Notes under the pieces: model-generated
Seen by the model: the letters and a program-made list of their open reading frames with translations, nothing else
Databases searched by the model: none
What the model was told of the DNA's origin: nothing
Program-made: the position numbers and the translations under genes
Part shown: in pieces, positions 15,922 through 24,592 of the stretch
Layout: each line of letters opens with the position of its first letter
Numbering within the stretch: position 1 is the first letter of the stretch
DNA from: an uncultured Bacteroidaceae bacterium
GTDB lineage: Bacteria; Bacteroidota; Bacteroidia; Bacteroidales; Bacteroidaceae
NCBI GenBank assembly: GCA_904501775.1
Contig: CAJGCJ010000001.1
Coordinates: 1-55,441 of the forward strand
DNA: 55,441 bases
Direction: 5' to 3'

Positions 15922-16911
15922 TTATTTCTCGTTATAAATGACAGACAGCACAGTCTGTCCCACTATTCCAAGCGTCTCGGCCGAAATCCACGACATGTCG
16001 TCCTTCACAGTGTGCCAATAGGCGCCGAAACCGTTGTTGCTGTCTGTGTCATAATTGATGATGTCGATGCAGGGAATACCTGTAAAGCCATTGATGTAGA
16101 GATGGTCATCGGTCACATAACCACCCTCTTTATCGACAAATGTAGAGGCATAGCCCAGTTTTGCCGCATGCTTCCACACCTTGTCTACAATAGAAGAGGC
16201 ATAATGGTCCGAAATGCTCTCGCGCAGGAAGGTCGACTGCGGCGCACCCACTATGTCGAGCAATATTCCGTAACGGGCATTGTAGTTCTCTTTATGGGGC
16301 ATACGCGACCAATATTGCGAGCCCAGCGCCCATGAGTTCTCGTATGTAACCGTTTCGCTTGCATGAGTACCGTAGTCCTCGGCATCAAAAAGTATTATGT
16401 CGACACCTATCTCGGTGGGAGTTGCCGACAACACTCGTGCAACCTCAAGAAGCACACCCACGCCACTACCGCCATCGTTTGCGCCAAGTATGGGCTTGTG
16501 ATGATTCAAAGGGTCGGGGTCGGCATCGGCCCATGGACGGCTATCCCAATGGGCACACAACAACACACGTTTTTTCTTTTGTGGCTGGAACTGTGCAATT
16601 ATATTGCACGCATCAAGTTTTGTCCCGTTGTATGCAGTGAGGTTCATACGCTGCATCACAACTTCGGCACCATAGCTGCGCAGCTTATTGGCGAGCCATT
16701 CGGAGCATGCGCGGTGAGCCTCGCTGTTGGGCACACGCGGACCGAAAGCGACCTGCTCTGCCACGAAGTTATATGCGCTGTCTTTGTTGAACTGAGGCAC
16801 TTCTACCTTGACAGGTACACTCTCTTGCGGAGTCGATTGCTTTGCCGAGCTGCCTGCACACGAAACAAGCATTGCCAAGGAAATAATGAATATTACAAGG
16901 TTATTTCGCAT
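15922..16911 (-). CDS. M28-family peptidase lipoprotein, glutaminyl-cyclase-like
   Basis: A 329-residue protein with a lipoprotein signal peptide (lipobox LVSCAG, C18). The rest is an M28 zinc-dependent fold. Likely metal ligands are H121 in AHWDSRP, D146 in ANDGGSG and E178 in DAEDYG, followed by a histidine in DDHLYING. The single-zinc glutaminyl cyclase subtype fits the motif order, and such enzymes cap exported peptides as pyroglutamate; an aminopeptidase role is the alternative. It should face the periplasm. It sits between cysS and sufE in one operon, with 4 bases to cysS. Confidence 0.8.
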   Translation of the reverse strand: MRNNLVIFIISLAMLVSCAGSSAKQSTPQESVPVKVEVPQFNKDSAYNFVAEQVAFGPRVPNSEAHRACSEWLANKLRSYGAEVVMQRMNLTAYNGTKLDACNIIAQFQPQKKKRVLLCAHWDSRPWADADPDPLNHHKPILGANDGGSGVGVLLEVARVLSATPTEIGVDIILFDAEDYGTHASETVTYENSWALGSQYWSRMPHKENYNARYGILLDIVGAPQSTFLRESISDHYASSIVDKVWKHAAKLGYASTFVDKEGGYVTDDHLYINGFTGIPCIDIINYDTDSNNGFGAYWHTVKDDMSWISAETLGIVGQTVLSVIYNEK

Positions 16912-16915
16912 AATA

Positions 16916-18394
16916 CTATCGGTTCAGTTTCCAAGTAGCGCCCTCTTTGCCGTCCTTGACCTCGAAGCCCAATGCCTGCAACTCGTTACGTATCTTGTCG
17001 CTGGTAGCCCAATCCTTGGCTGCCTTGGCTGCCTGACGCTGCTCGAGCAGCATATCCACCACTTTGCCATAAGCCTCTTCGCGTGCGCTGTTCGAACCCT
17101 TCTCCTCTTTCAGACCGAGAATATCGAATGCGAAGATGCTGAACACCTCTTTCAGTTCGTCCAAGTCGGCTGCACTGATTGTAGCTTTCTTGTCGGCCAA
17201 CTGGTTTATTATGCGCGAAGCATCAAAGAGATGGGATATAACCTGTGCGGTGTTCATGTCATCGTTCATTGCATCGTAGCACTTAGAGCGCAAGCCTGTA
17301 ACCTCGACACACGATGTAGTGGCCGATGCTGTTACCGTTGCCAATGTATTCCATGCATCCATAAGACGCTGCAATCCCTTCTCGGCAGCCTGCAAAGCCT
17401 CGTTTCCGAAGTCTACAGTACTGCGGTAATGGGCCTGCAGTATGAAGAAACGGATTGTCATTGGAGAATAGGCCTGCTGCAACAAGGGGTGCGAGCCTGC
17501 GAAGAATTCGCTAAGGTTGATGAAGTTGTTATACGACTTGCCCATCTTCTGTCCGTTGATGGTAATCATGTTATTGTGCATCCAATATTTCACTACGGGG
17601 TGTCCCATTGCAGCAACTCCCTGTGCTATCTCACACTCGTGGTGAGGGAAGATGAGGTCCATACCACCGCCATGGATATCGAACTGCTCGCCAAGATACT
17701 TGCGTCCCATTGCAGTACACTCGCAGTGCCATCCGGGAAATCCGTCACTCCAAGGCGAAGGCCAACGCATAATGTGCTGGGGTTGCGCACACTTCCATAG
17801 GGCAAAGTCGGCCGGGTTGCGCTTCTCGTTCTGTCCATCAAGTTCACGGGTCGTGTTAAGGACATCGTCAAGGTTACGTCCCGAAAGCACACCATAGTGA
17901 TGTGTCTTGTCATATTTTGCTACATCGAAATATACCGAGCCTTCGCTCTCATAAGCATAACCGTTGTCGAGAATCTCCTTTACCAGCTGAATCTGCTCGA
18001 TAATATGGCCCGATGCATGTGGCTCAATGCTTGGAGGCAATACATTAAGAGCCTCCATAGCCTTATGGTAGCGCAATGTGTAGTATTGTACCACCTCCAT
18101 AGGCTCAAGCTGCTCAAGACGGGCCTTCTTTGCTATCTTGTCCTCGCCCTCATCGGCATCGTGCTCCAAGTGCCCCACATCTGTTATATTGCGCACATAA
18201 CGCACCTTGTAGCCGAGGTTCTTCAAATAGCGGAACAACACATCGAATGTTATTGCAGGACGTGCGTGTCCCAAGTGTGCATCACCGTATACTGTGGGAC
18301 CACACACATACAGGCCCACATTGGGTGCATGCAAAGGTTCAAAGACCTCTTTCTTACGCGTAAGCGTATTGTATATCATGAATTTACTTTCCAT
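16916..18394 (-). CDS. cysS: Cysteinyl-tRNA synthetase
   Basis: A 492-residue class I synthetase that charges tRNA-Cys. The HIGH-like motif is in GDAHLGHARP, zinc ligands are present (YVCGPTVYG and later WHCECTAM, HHECEIAQ), and the adenylate-binding loop is KMGKS rather than KMSKS. The ATG at 18394 is preferred; an in-frame GTG at 18400 adds two residues. The gene heads an operon with M28, sufE and the TSCPD gene. A small hairpin, CGCATC with GATGCG at 18427-18441, overlaps its promoter. Confidence 0.95.
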   Translation of the reverse strand: MESKFMIYNTLTRKKEVFEPLHAPNVGLYVCGPTVYGDAHLGHARPAITFDVLFRYLKNLGYKVRYVRNITDVGHLEHDADEGEDKIAKKARLEQLEPMEVVQYYTLRYHKAMEALNVLPPSIEPHASGHIIEQIQLVKEILDNGYAYESEGSVYFDVAKYDKTHHYGVLSGRNLDDVLNTTRELDGQNEKRNPADFALWKCAQPQHIMRWPSPWSDGFPGWHCECTAMGRKYLGEQFDIHGGGMDLIFPHHECEIAQGVAAMGHPVVKYWMHNNMITINGQKMGKSYNNFINLSEFFAGSHPLLQQAYSPMTIRFFILQAHYRSTVDFGNEALQAAEKGLQRLMDAWNTLATVTASATTSCVEVTGLRSKCYDAMNDDMNTAQVISHLFDASRIINQLADKKATISAADLDELKEVFSIFAFDILGLKEEKGSNSAREEAYGKVVDMLLEQRQAAKAAKDWATSDKIRNELQALGFEVKDGKEGATWKLNR

Positions 18395-18439
18395 ATTCAC
18401 TGTTTTTTAAATGTTCGTATCTGTTTCGCATCCAAGATG

Positions 18440-18447
18440 CGAAGATA
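18440..18447 (-). promoter_or_regulatory. Candidate -7 box for cysS
   Basis: TATCTTCG on the minus strand, 45 bases before the ATG. Its last two bases join a perfect six-base-pair hairpin (18427-18441) that would fall at the transcript start. Confidence 0.55.
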
Positions 18448-18529
18448 GTGATAAAAAATCAAATTCAGGATATAAATAGAGGAAAAGAGATGCACGGGAT
18501 GGTGCATTTTATACATTGCACAAGAGAGA

Positions 18530-19036
18530 CTAATGCCTGAAATCTTTCAATATGGTTTGCAGATGCTGTCTTGTAAAGAAGATACGGCTTTTCACCGTAC
18601 CCAGCGGCAACGACAGTTTCTCGGCAATTTCGCGGTATTTAAAGCCGGATAGATGCATCATAAAAGGCACTCTGTACTCTTTGGGCAATGAGTTGAGCAC
18701 TTTATATATCTCTTTTGTATCGTAGTTGTTCTCAGTGGTGAAATTCTCGAGTTCGAGAACCTGATTGAGATGATACAGATTATCGGTCTTGTCGACAAAG
18801 GTCTGGTCGCGCACAACCTTGCGATAGTTGTTTATAAAAATATTGCGCATTATGGTATATATCCACCCTTTAAAATTAGTGTCGGGCATATACTTATCCA
18901 TATTGTCCAATGCTTTCAGCGATGTTTCCTGCAGTAAATCATTCGCCTCTTCCTTGTCTGCCGTCAGTTTGAACGCAAAGCGTTGCAGTTCCTGTTGTAC
19001 TTCGAGCAAATCTCTCCTAAACTTTGCAGTATCCAA
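18530..19036 (-). CDS. ECF-type RNA polymerase sigma factor
   Basis: A 168-residue sigma-70 family factor of extracytoplasmic type. Region 2 covers about residues 8-75 (EEANDLLQETSLKALDN, then FKGWIYTIMRNIFINNYRK). Region 4 covers about 110-165 (LPKEYRVPFMMHLSGFKYREIAEKLSLPLGTVKSRI). No anti-sigma gene is adjacent, so control must come from elsewhere. The only start that keeps the full region 2 is a TTG at 19036; no in-frame ATG was seen upstream. A weak stem follows the stop (18490-18507). Targets are unknown. Confidence 0.88.
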   Translation of the reverse strand: MDTAKFRRDLLEVQQELQRFAFKLTADKEEANDLLQETSLKALDNMDKYMPDTNFKGWIYTIMRNIFINNYRKVVRDQTFVDKTDNLYHLNQVLELENFTTENNYDTKEIYKVLNSLPKEYRVPFMMHLSGFKYREIAEKLSLPLGTVKSRIFFTRQHLQTILKDFRH

Positions 19037-19127
19037 TTTAAGCTGTTTTTATTATCGTATAATCTATTAAACAAGCAGAAAGTGCTTTTGTTTGCAGAAT
19101 ACCGATAATAATTTCAGCCGGCTGAAA

Positions 19128-21608
19128 TCAATCGCTGAAATAGACCCTTTTTATTCTATTTGACACCGATGTCAGAATCTCGTAGGGGATTGTATCTATC
19201 CACTCGGCAAGGAGTTCTACCGACAATTGGTTTCCGAATATCTCGACCTCGTCACCCTCTTTGCAGTCGATTTCAGTGACATCGACCATGCAGACATCCA
19301 TACAGATATTGCCGATGTAGGGAGCCTTTTGGCCTGCTATCATACAATATCCCCTGCCGTTGCCAAAACGGCGGTTAAGTCCGTCGGCATATCCGATAGG
19401 AAGCGCCGCAATGCGCGACTTACGCCCAAGTGTTCCGCGACGGCTGTAGCCTACAGTCTCATCTGCCGGCACCTCGTGTATCTGCAATATTATAGTCTTC
19501 AATGTAGATATGGGATGCAGTGACGCATCGTGTCCCATAGGAGAGACTCCATAGAGACCTATTCCCAATCGCACCATGTCGCATTGTCTGTCAACGAAAC
19601 GCTCGGCTGCCGCACTATTGCATATATGACAGAGGATATGATGGGGGAACGACCCTTGCAGCAGATCGGCTGCCTGTTTGAAACGGCGCATCTGCTCGGC
19701 CGAGAAATCATCGAACTGTTCGCTGTCGCTACCCGCAAAATGTGAGAATACCGAACGTGGAGTAAGTGCATGCTGACGTTTCAGTTCATCAATAAGTTGC
19801 GGAATTTCGTGGGGAAGGAATCCCAGACGGTGCATACCTGTATCAATCTTTATATGAACAGGATAATCGGTTATTCCCTCGCGGCCTGCTGCCTGTATGA
19901 GCATACGCAACATACCGAAGCTATAGACCTCGGGCTCGAGTTTATTGGCAAAGAGTGTGGGAAAAGAGCTCGGCTCGGGATTCATCACTATTATGCCGGT
20001 AGTAATACCCTCGCGGCGCAACTCGGCACCCTCATCGGCAACCGCAACGGCAAGATAGTCGACATTGCACTCCTGCAAAGTACGTGCAACCTCAAGAGCA
20101 CCTGCACCATAAGCCGAAGCCTTGACCATACATACCGTTTTCACTCCGCTTTTAAGATTGCTGCGATAGTGGTTAAGATTGTCGCGTAACGCACTGAGGT
20201 TCACTTCGAGTATTGTCTGGTGTACCTTCTTTTCAAGAGCCTCGGCAATCTCCTCGAAATGGAGCGAGCGCGAGCCTTTTATCAATATCGCCTCTTTGTC
20301 AAATGTATCGATGAGGCCCGAGCGCATAAAGGATGCAGTATCGGGGAAGAAGGATGTCTCTATTCCCAATTTCGAGAAACGGCTCTTTTCACTGCTTATA
20401 TCAGTACCTATTCCTATGAGCCTGTCGATACTGCGCTTTCCTATATATTGGGCAACAACACGGTATAACGAACGCGGCGACTGGCCGGTCTGTTTTATAT
20501 CGCCAAGGATAAGGGTATGCTTCAGATGTGGCATTGTAACGCATCGGCGTTCAAGGAAGTCGAGCGCTATGTCGAGCGATGCGATATCCGAATTGTAGCT
20601 GTCGTTAATGAGCATACAGCCGTTCTTGCCCTCTTTGACCTCCAAACGCATTGCAACAGGCTCGAGCTGTTCCATACGCTCGGCTATCACATCGGGCGAC
20701 ACCATCAGATAAAGAGCTGCAGCAAGGCAGTTTATCGAATCTTCGATAGACGCATCGTCGAGGAAAGGTATACTGTAGCTGTTCTCAAAAGAGAGGTAGC
20801 GGTATCTTATTGTAGTGCTTGCTTCGTCTTTTTCTATTGAACATATGTAGAGCGGACGCTCGGCATCGACCTTTGACCAAGCAATCTCGCGCGAGCCCAA
20901 CATTGCCCTGTTGACGCTGTTTGCAAGTATCGGATTATCTCCATTGTATATAAGCACATCGCAGTTCTTGAAGAGCTGCAATTTCTCGTCACACTTCTCT
21001 TGCAGCGAGTTGAAATTCTCTTGATGGGCATTGCTTATATTGGTAAGAATACCTATGGTGGGTGATATTATGCTCTGCAACCTGTTCATCTCACCGAGCT
21101 GTGATATTCCAGCCTCAAAGATACCGAGCTCGGTATCTTCACCAAGCATCCACACCGACAAGGGCACTCCTATTTGCGAGTTGTAGCTGCGCGGTGAACG
21201 GGTGACGTGATATTTGGCAGCTGTGAGATGATAAAGCCACTCCTTAACAATGGTTTTTCCGTCGCTGCCCGTAATGCCCACAACCGGAATATCAAACAGC
21301 TGACGGTGAGCAGCTGCCAGATGCTGCAATGCTGATACAGTATCGGGCACCTCAATAAAGTTGGCTTCGGGGAATTTTTCCATGCCCTCGCAGTTGCTGA
21401 CCACGAAATTACGCACACCCCTGTCGTAGAGCACCTGTATATATTTGTGCCCGTCGCCGAACTTTGTCACTATGGCAAAGAAGAGTGTCTCCTCGGGAAA
21501 TGTCAGTGAACGGCTGTCGGTCAACAGACGGGTGACACTGCTATGGGGCGAAGAGCCATGCAAGGGTGCTTTCAATATTTCAGCTATACTGCCAACTGTG
21601 TATTGCAT
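19128..21608 (-). CDS. MurF-alanine racemase fusion
   Basis: An 826-residue bifunctional protein. The first about 450 residues are MurF, which adds D-Ala-D-Ala to UDP-MurNAc-tripeptide. Its ATP loop reads GITGSDGKT, with D where N is usual. The last about 370 residues are alanine racemase, with the PLP lysine in MVKASAYGAG and the second catalytic tyrosine region VGYSRRGTLG. One protein thus makes D-alanine and uses its dimer to finish the cell-wall precursor; the D-Ala-D-Ala ligase itself is not in the window. The fusion is known from Bacteroidetes. It overlaps the upstream GSCFA gene by 25 bases. Confidence 0.95.
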   Translation of the reverse strand: MQYTVGSIAEILKAPLHGSSPHSSVTRLLTDSRSLTFPEETLFFAIVTKFGDGHKYIQVLYDRGVRNFVVSNCEGMEKFPEANFIEVPDTVSALQHLAAAHRQLFDIPVVGITGSDGKTIVKEWLYHLTAAKYHVTRSPRSYNSQIGVPLSVWMLGEDTELGIFEAGISQLGEMNRLQSIISPTIGILTNISNAHQENFNSLQEKCDEKLQLFKNCDVLIYNGDNPILANSVNRAMLGSREIAWSKVDAERPLYICSIEKDEASTTIRYRYLSFENSYSIPFLDDASIEDSINCLAAALYLMVSPDVIAERMEQLEPVAMRLEVKEGKNGCMLINDSYNSDIASLDIALDFLERRCVTMPHLKHTLILGDIKQTGQSPRSLYRVVAQYIGKRSIDRLIGIGTDISSEKSRFSKLGIETSFFPDTASFMRSGLIDTFDKEAILIKGSRSLHFEEIAEALEKKVHQTILEVNLSALRDNLNHYRSNLKSGVKTVCMVKASAYGAGALEVARTLQECNVDYLAVAVADEGAELRREGITTGIIVMNPEPSSFPTLFANKLEPEVYSFGMLRMLIQAAGREGITDYPVHIKIDTGMHRLGFLPHEIPQLIDELKRQHALTPRSVFSHFAGSDSEQFDDFSAEQMRRFKQAADLLQGSFPHHILCHICNSAAAERFVDRQCDMVRLGIGLYGVSPMGHDASLHPISTLKTIILQIHEVPADETVGYSRRGTLGRKSRIAALPIGYADGLNRRFGNGRGYCMIAGQKAPYIGNICMDVCMVDVTEIDCKEGDEVEIFGNQLSVELLAEWIDTIPYEILTSVSNRIKRVYFSD

Positions 21609-22579
21609 TGTTCTATTTCGTTTTTAAAGTCAAGATATGGATATGTTGTAGCAAGAGCCTCTATCTTTAACAGGAGTCTCTCTATAAAAGCATGGTGCTC
21701 GGACGACGAGGCATCATTAGGGCGATGCGCAAGCGCCTTGGCAACCTCTTCTATTTCACTGTTTATTTTCTTTGTCTGCGCGGTAAAGAATGAGTTCGCA
21801 AAGCACTCCCATATATACTCCTGAGCCAGCATCGAGGGATGCACCATGTCATCGGCATAGAAACGATAGTCGCGCAGTTCGTCGAGCATGATCTCATACG
21901 AGGGGAAATAGAGAACAATATCGGGAAAACGGCGCGACAACTTGTCTATGGCAAGCAACAGCACCGCCTTGCTCAACTGATTATCGTGTGCGCCGTCGCG
22001 CAAATGCCTGATAGGACTCACAGTAAACATTATTTTCAGCGAGGGGGAGAGAGCTGACAAACGTTCTATAACAGGCAGCATGGCATCTACCACCTCATCA
22101 ACCGACAGCAGCTGCCTGTCGAACATCTTTTGAGGCATCCTGTGACAGTTACCCACCACCCTGCCATCGCTTGCATTGCGGTAGACATAGGCTGTTCCGA
22201 AAGTAATCATCAACAGATTCAGATGACTGAGACTGTCGTGTGCCACAGAGATGCGGCCGTTTATCATAGAGATTGTTGTCTCTTTGCTGCACGAAGAGAA
22301 ATCGCCATGATGCATCATGCTGTGCCACTTGCCGTTATGCTGCACAAGTTCGGGCGACGAGGCATCTACAATTTTCTTGTCTATAATGGAGTTAAGAGCT
22401 GCTGCTATAGACAACGGGTTATAGAGAATGCCGAAAGGGTTGACATCCACATTGAACTTGCTCTCTTTAAGGCGCATACCCATATTATGTGCAAAGCACG
22501 AGCCAAGCAACATCACATTGTCCGAGTGTGTTATATTGAGCACACCAATAGGCAAAGAGACCTCTGTTTTTAAACGCAT
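21584..22579 (-). CDS. GSCFA-family protein
   Basis: A 331-residue protein of the GSCFA family, named after the N-terminal motif seen here as LLGSCFAHNMG. The block NPFGILYNPLSI follows, and a later DDMVHPSMLAQEYIWECF region resembles the SGNH hydrolase block with D and H. A lipase/esterase or acyl-transfer function acting on glycans is therefore possible but unproven. It is the first gene of a two-gene operon with the MurF-Alr fusion, which points to a cell-wall or surface-polymer role. Confidence 0.85.
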   Translation of the reverse strand: MRLKTEVSLPIGVLNITHSDNVMLLGSCFAHNMGMRLKESKFNVDVNPFGILYNPLSIAAALNSIIDKKIVDASSPELVQHNGKWHSMMHHGDFSSCSKETTISMINGRISVAHDSLSHLNLLMITFGTAYVYRNASDGRVVGNCHRMPQKMFDRQLLSVDEVVDAMLPVIERLSALSPSLKIMFTVSPIRHLRDGAHDNQLSKAVLLLAIDKLSRRFPDIVLYFPSYEIMLDELRDYRFYADDMVHPSMLAQEYIWECFANSFFTAQTKKINSEIEEVAKALAHRPNDASSSEHHAFIERLLLKIEALATTYPYLDFKNEIEQCNTQLAV

Positions 22580-22608
22580 CCTTAAATCTGCAAATAGTTA
22601 ATTTGTTG

Positions 22609-22616
22609 CAAAAATA
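22609..22616 (-). promoter_or_regulatory. Candidate -7 box for GSCFA-MurF/Alr
   Basis: TATTTTTG on the minus strand, an exact TAnnTTTG match, 29 bases before the ATG. It is 24 bases from the divergent dxs box. Confidence 0.6.
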
Positions 22617-22640
22617 AGCAACCTGTTCAATTTATTATTG

Positions 22641-22648
22641 TATATTCG
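22641..22648 (+). promoter_or_regulatory. Candidate -7 box for dxs
   Basis: TATATTCG, the TTCG form of the box, 36 bases before the dxs ATG. Confidence 0.55.
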
Positions 22649-22684
22649 CAAAATATTTAAGTTGCATAACGCATATTAACAGAT

Positions 22685-24571
22685 ATGACAAAGGAGAATA
22701 AATTTCCGCTATTAAATACCATTGACTCACCATCGGACCTTAGAAAGCTATCCGAGAATGAGTTACCACAACTATGCAGCGAGCTCAGGGAATTTATAAT
22801 TGATTCACTTTCACAAAATCCCGGTCATTTTGCATCGAGCCTGTGCAGCATCGAGCTGACTGTGGCTTTGCATTATGTATTCGATACTCCCCACGATAAG
22901 ATTGTTTGGGACGTAGGTCACCAAGCCTATGGACATAAGATACTTACCGAACGCCGTAAGCGTTTCCACACAAACCGCAAATTCGGAGGCATAAAGCCTT
23001 TCCCCTCACCCGATGAGAGCAAATATGATGCCTTTGTAGCCGGACATGCCTCGAACTCGATATCGGCAGCATTAGGAATTTCGGTGGCAGCCGAGATGCA
23101 GAACAGCAACGAGCATGTAGTTGCCGTAATTGGCGACGGCTCAATGAGCGGTGGTCTTGCATTCGAAGGCCTCAACAATGTATCATCCACTCCCAACAAC
23201 TTGCTCGTTATACTTAACGACAACAACATGTCCATTGACAAGAGTGTGGGAGGAATGAGCCAGCTGCTTATTTCGATGCACTCGTCGAAGCTGTATAACA
23301 AGATACGCCACAAGATTGCCGTATGGTTCACCAAACTGGGCATTCTGAACCGCGAACGTGCCAACAGCCTCACCCGCTTCAACAACGGTTTGAAAGCAAT
23401 GCTCTATAAGCAGCAGAACATATTCGAAGGCATGTGTACACGCTATTTCGGACCTATTGACGGCCACGATGTGCTTGAACTTGTACGTCTGCTGAGGCTT
23501 GTAAAGGACATGAAGGGTCCCAAGATGGTACACATACACACAACCAAAGGCAAGGGATATGCACCGGCCGAACAAAACGCGACAGTATGGCACCAGCCGG
23601 GACTGTTCGACCCCGAAAGCGGCGAAAGAATAGTATCGAACGACAATATTCCACGTTTCCAGGATGTATTCGGAGAGACACTCTTGGAACTGGCACGTGC
23701 AAATGACAAGATTGTGGGAATAACCCCTGCAATGCCTACAGGATGCTCTATGAACATTCTTGGCAAGGAATTCCCAAAAAGAGTGTTTGATGTAGGTATT
23801 GCCGAAGGACACGCAGTCACATTCTCGGCAGGTCTTGCAAAAGGCGGGATAATGCCTTTCTGCAACATCTACTCGTCGTTCATGCAAAGAGGATATGACA
23901 ATCTTATACACGATGCGGCACTTCAGAGAGTAAACATGGTGCTGTGTCTTGACCGTGCAGGTATTGTCGGAGAAGATGGCCCTACACATCATGGAGCATT
24001 CGACCTTGCCTACCTGCGTCCTATACCCAACATCACAATAGCATCGCCCTATGACGAGCACGAGCTGCGCCGCCTCATGTATACTGCACAATTGCCCGAC
24101 ATGGGAACATTCGTAATACGTTATCCCAGAGGCAAAGGCATGCTTACAGACTGGCGTTGCCGGCTTGAGGCTGTAGAGGTGGGCAAAGGAAGGGTTCTGA
24201 GAGAAGGTAACGATGTAGCCCTTATAACAATAGGACCTATAGGCAAGCAAGTTGCAACAGTTATAGACGAGGCTGCACAGAAGGGAGTGAGCGTGGCACA
24301 CTACGACCTGCGCTTCCTAAAACCGTTGGATAGCGAGATGCTGCATGCCATAGGCAAGAAATTCAGCAGGATAGTAACCGTTGAGGATGGTGTAATAACC
24401 GGAGGAATGGGAGCCGCAGTGAATGAATTCATGTCGCAGCACGGCTATAAGCCACAGATAAGATGCATAGGTATCCCCGACCGTTTCGTTGAGCACGGAA
24501 CGACACAGGAGCTCTACCGTTCATGCGGAATGGACAATGAGACCATATTGGAGACTATTTTAAACATATAA
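22685..24571 (+). CDS. dxs: 1-deoxy-D-xylulose-5-phosphate synthase
   Basis: A 628-residue thiamine-diphosphate enzyme. It joins pyruvate and glyceraldehyde 3-phosphate in the first step of the MEP isoprenoid pathway. The TPP motif GDGSMSGGLAFEGLNN, the early VWDVGHQAYGHKILT block with its conserved histidines, and the transketolase-type middle domain (AGIVGEDGPTHHGAFD) are intact. Length is normal. ispG of the same pathway is at 44087-45811. The trkA start follows 21 bases downstream, so read-through is likely. Confidence 0.97.
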   Translation: MTKENKFPLLNTIDSPSDLRKLSENELPQLCSELREFIIDSLSQNPGHFASSLCSIELTVALHYVFDTPHDKIVWDVGHQAYGHKILTERRKRFHTNRKFGGIKPFPSPDESKYDAFVAGHASNSISAALGISVAAEMQNSNEHVVAVIGDGSMSGGLAFEGLNNVSSTPNNLLVILNDNNMSIDKSVGGMSQLLISMHSSKLYNKIRHKIAVWFTKLGILNRERANSLTRFNNGLKAMLYKQQNIFEGMCTRYFGPIDGHDVLELVRLLRLVKDMKGPKMVHIHTTKGKGYAPAEQNATVWHQPGLFDPESGERIVSNDNIPRFQDVFGETLLELARANDKIVGITPAMPTGCSMNILGKEFPKRVFDVGIAEGHAVTFSAGLAKGGIMPFCNIYSSFMQRGYDNLIHDAALQRVNMVLCLDRAGIVGEDGPTHHGAFDLAYLRPIPNITIASPYDEHELRRLMYTAQLPDMGTFVIRYPRGKGMLTDWRCRLEAVEVGKGRVLREGNDVALITIGPIGKQVATVIDEAAQKGVSVAHYDLRFLKPLDSEMLHAIGKKFSRIVTVEDGVITGGMGAAVNEFMSQHGYKPQIRCIGIPDRFVEHGTTQELYRSCGMDNETILETILNI

Positions 24572-24592
24572 ACAAAAAGCAGAGAGTAGACT

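Noticed and set aside
16808..17800. 330-codon plus-strand open frame
   Set aside because: It lies opposite cysS, has no recognisable domain, and its composition reflects antisense cysS codons.
23183..24301. 372-codon minus-strand open frame
   Set aside because: It is antisense to dxs and reads as cysteine- and histidine-rich noise.
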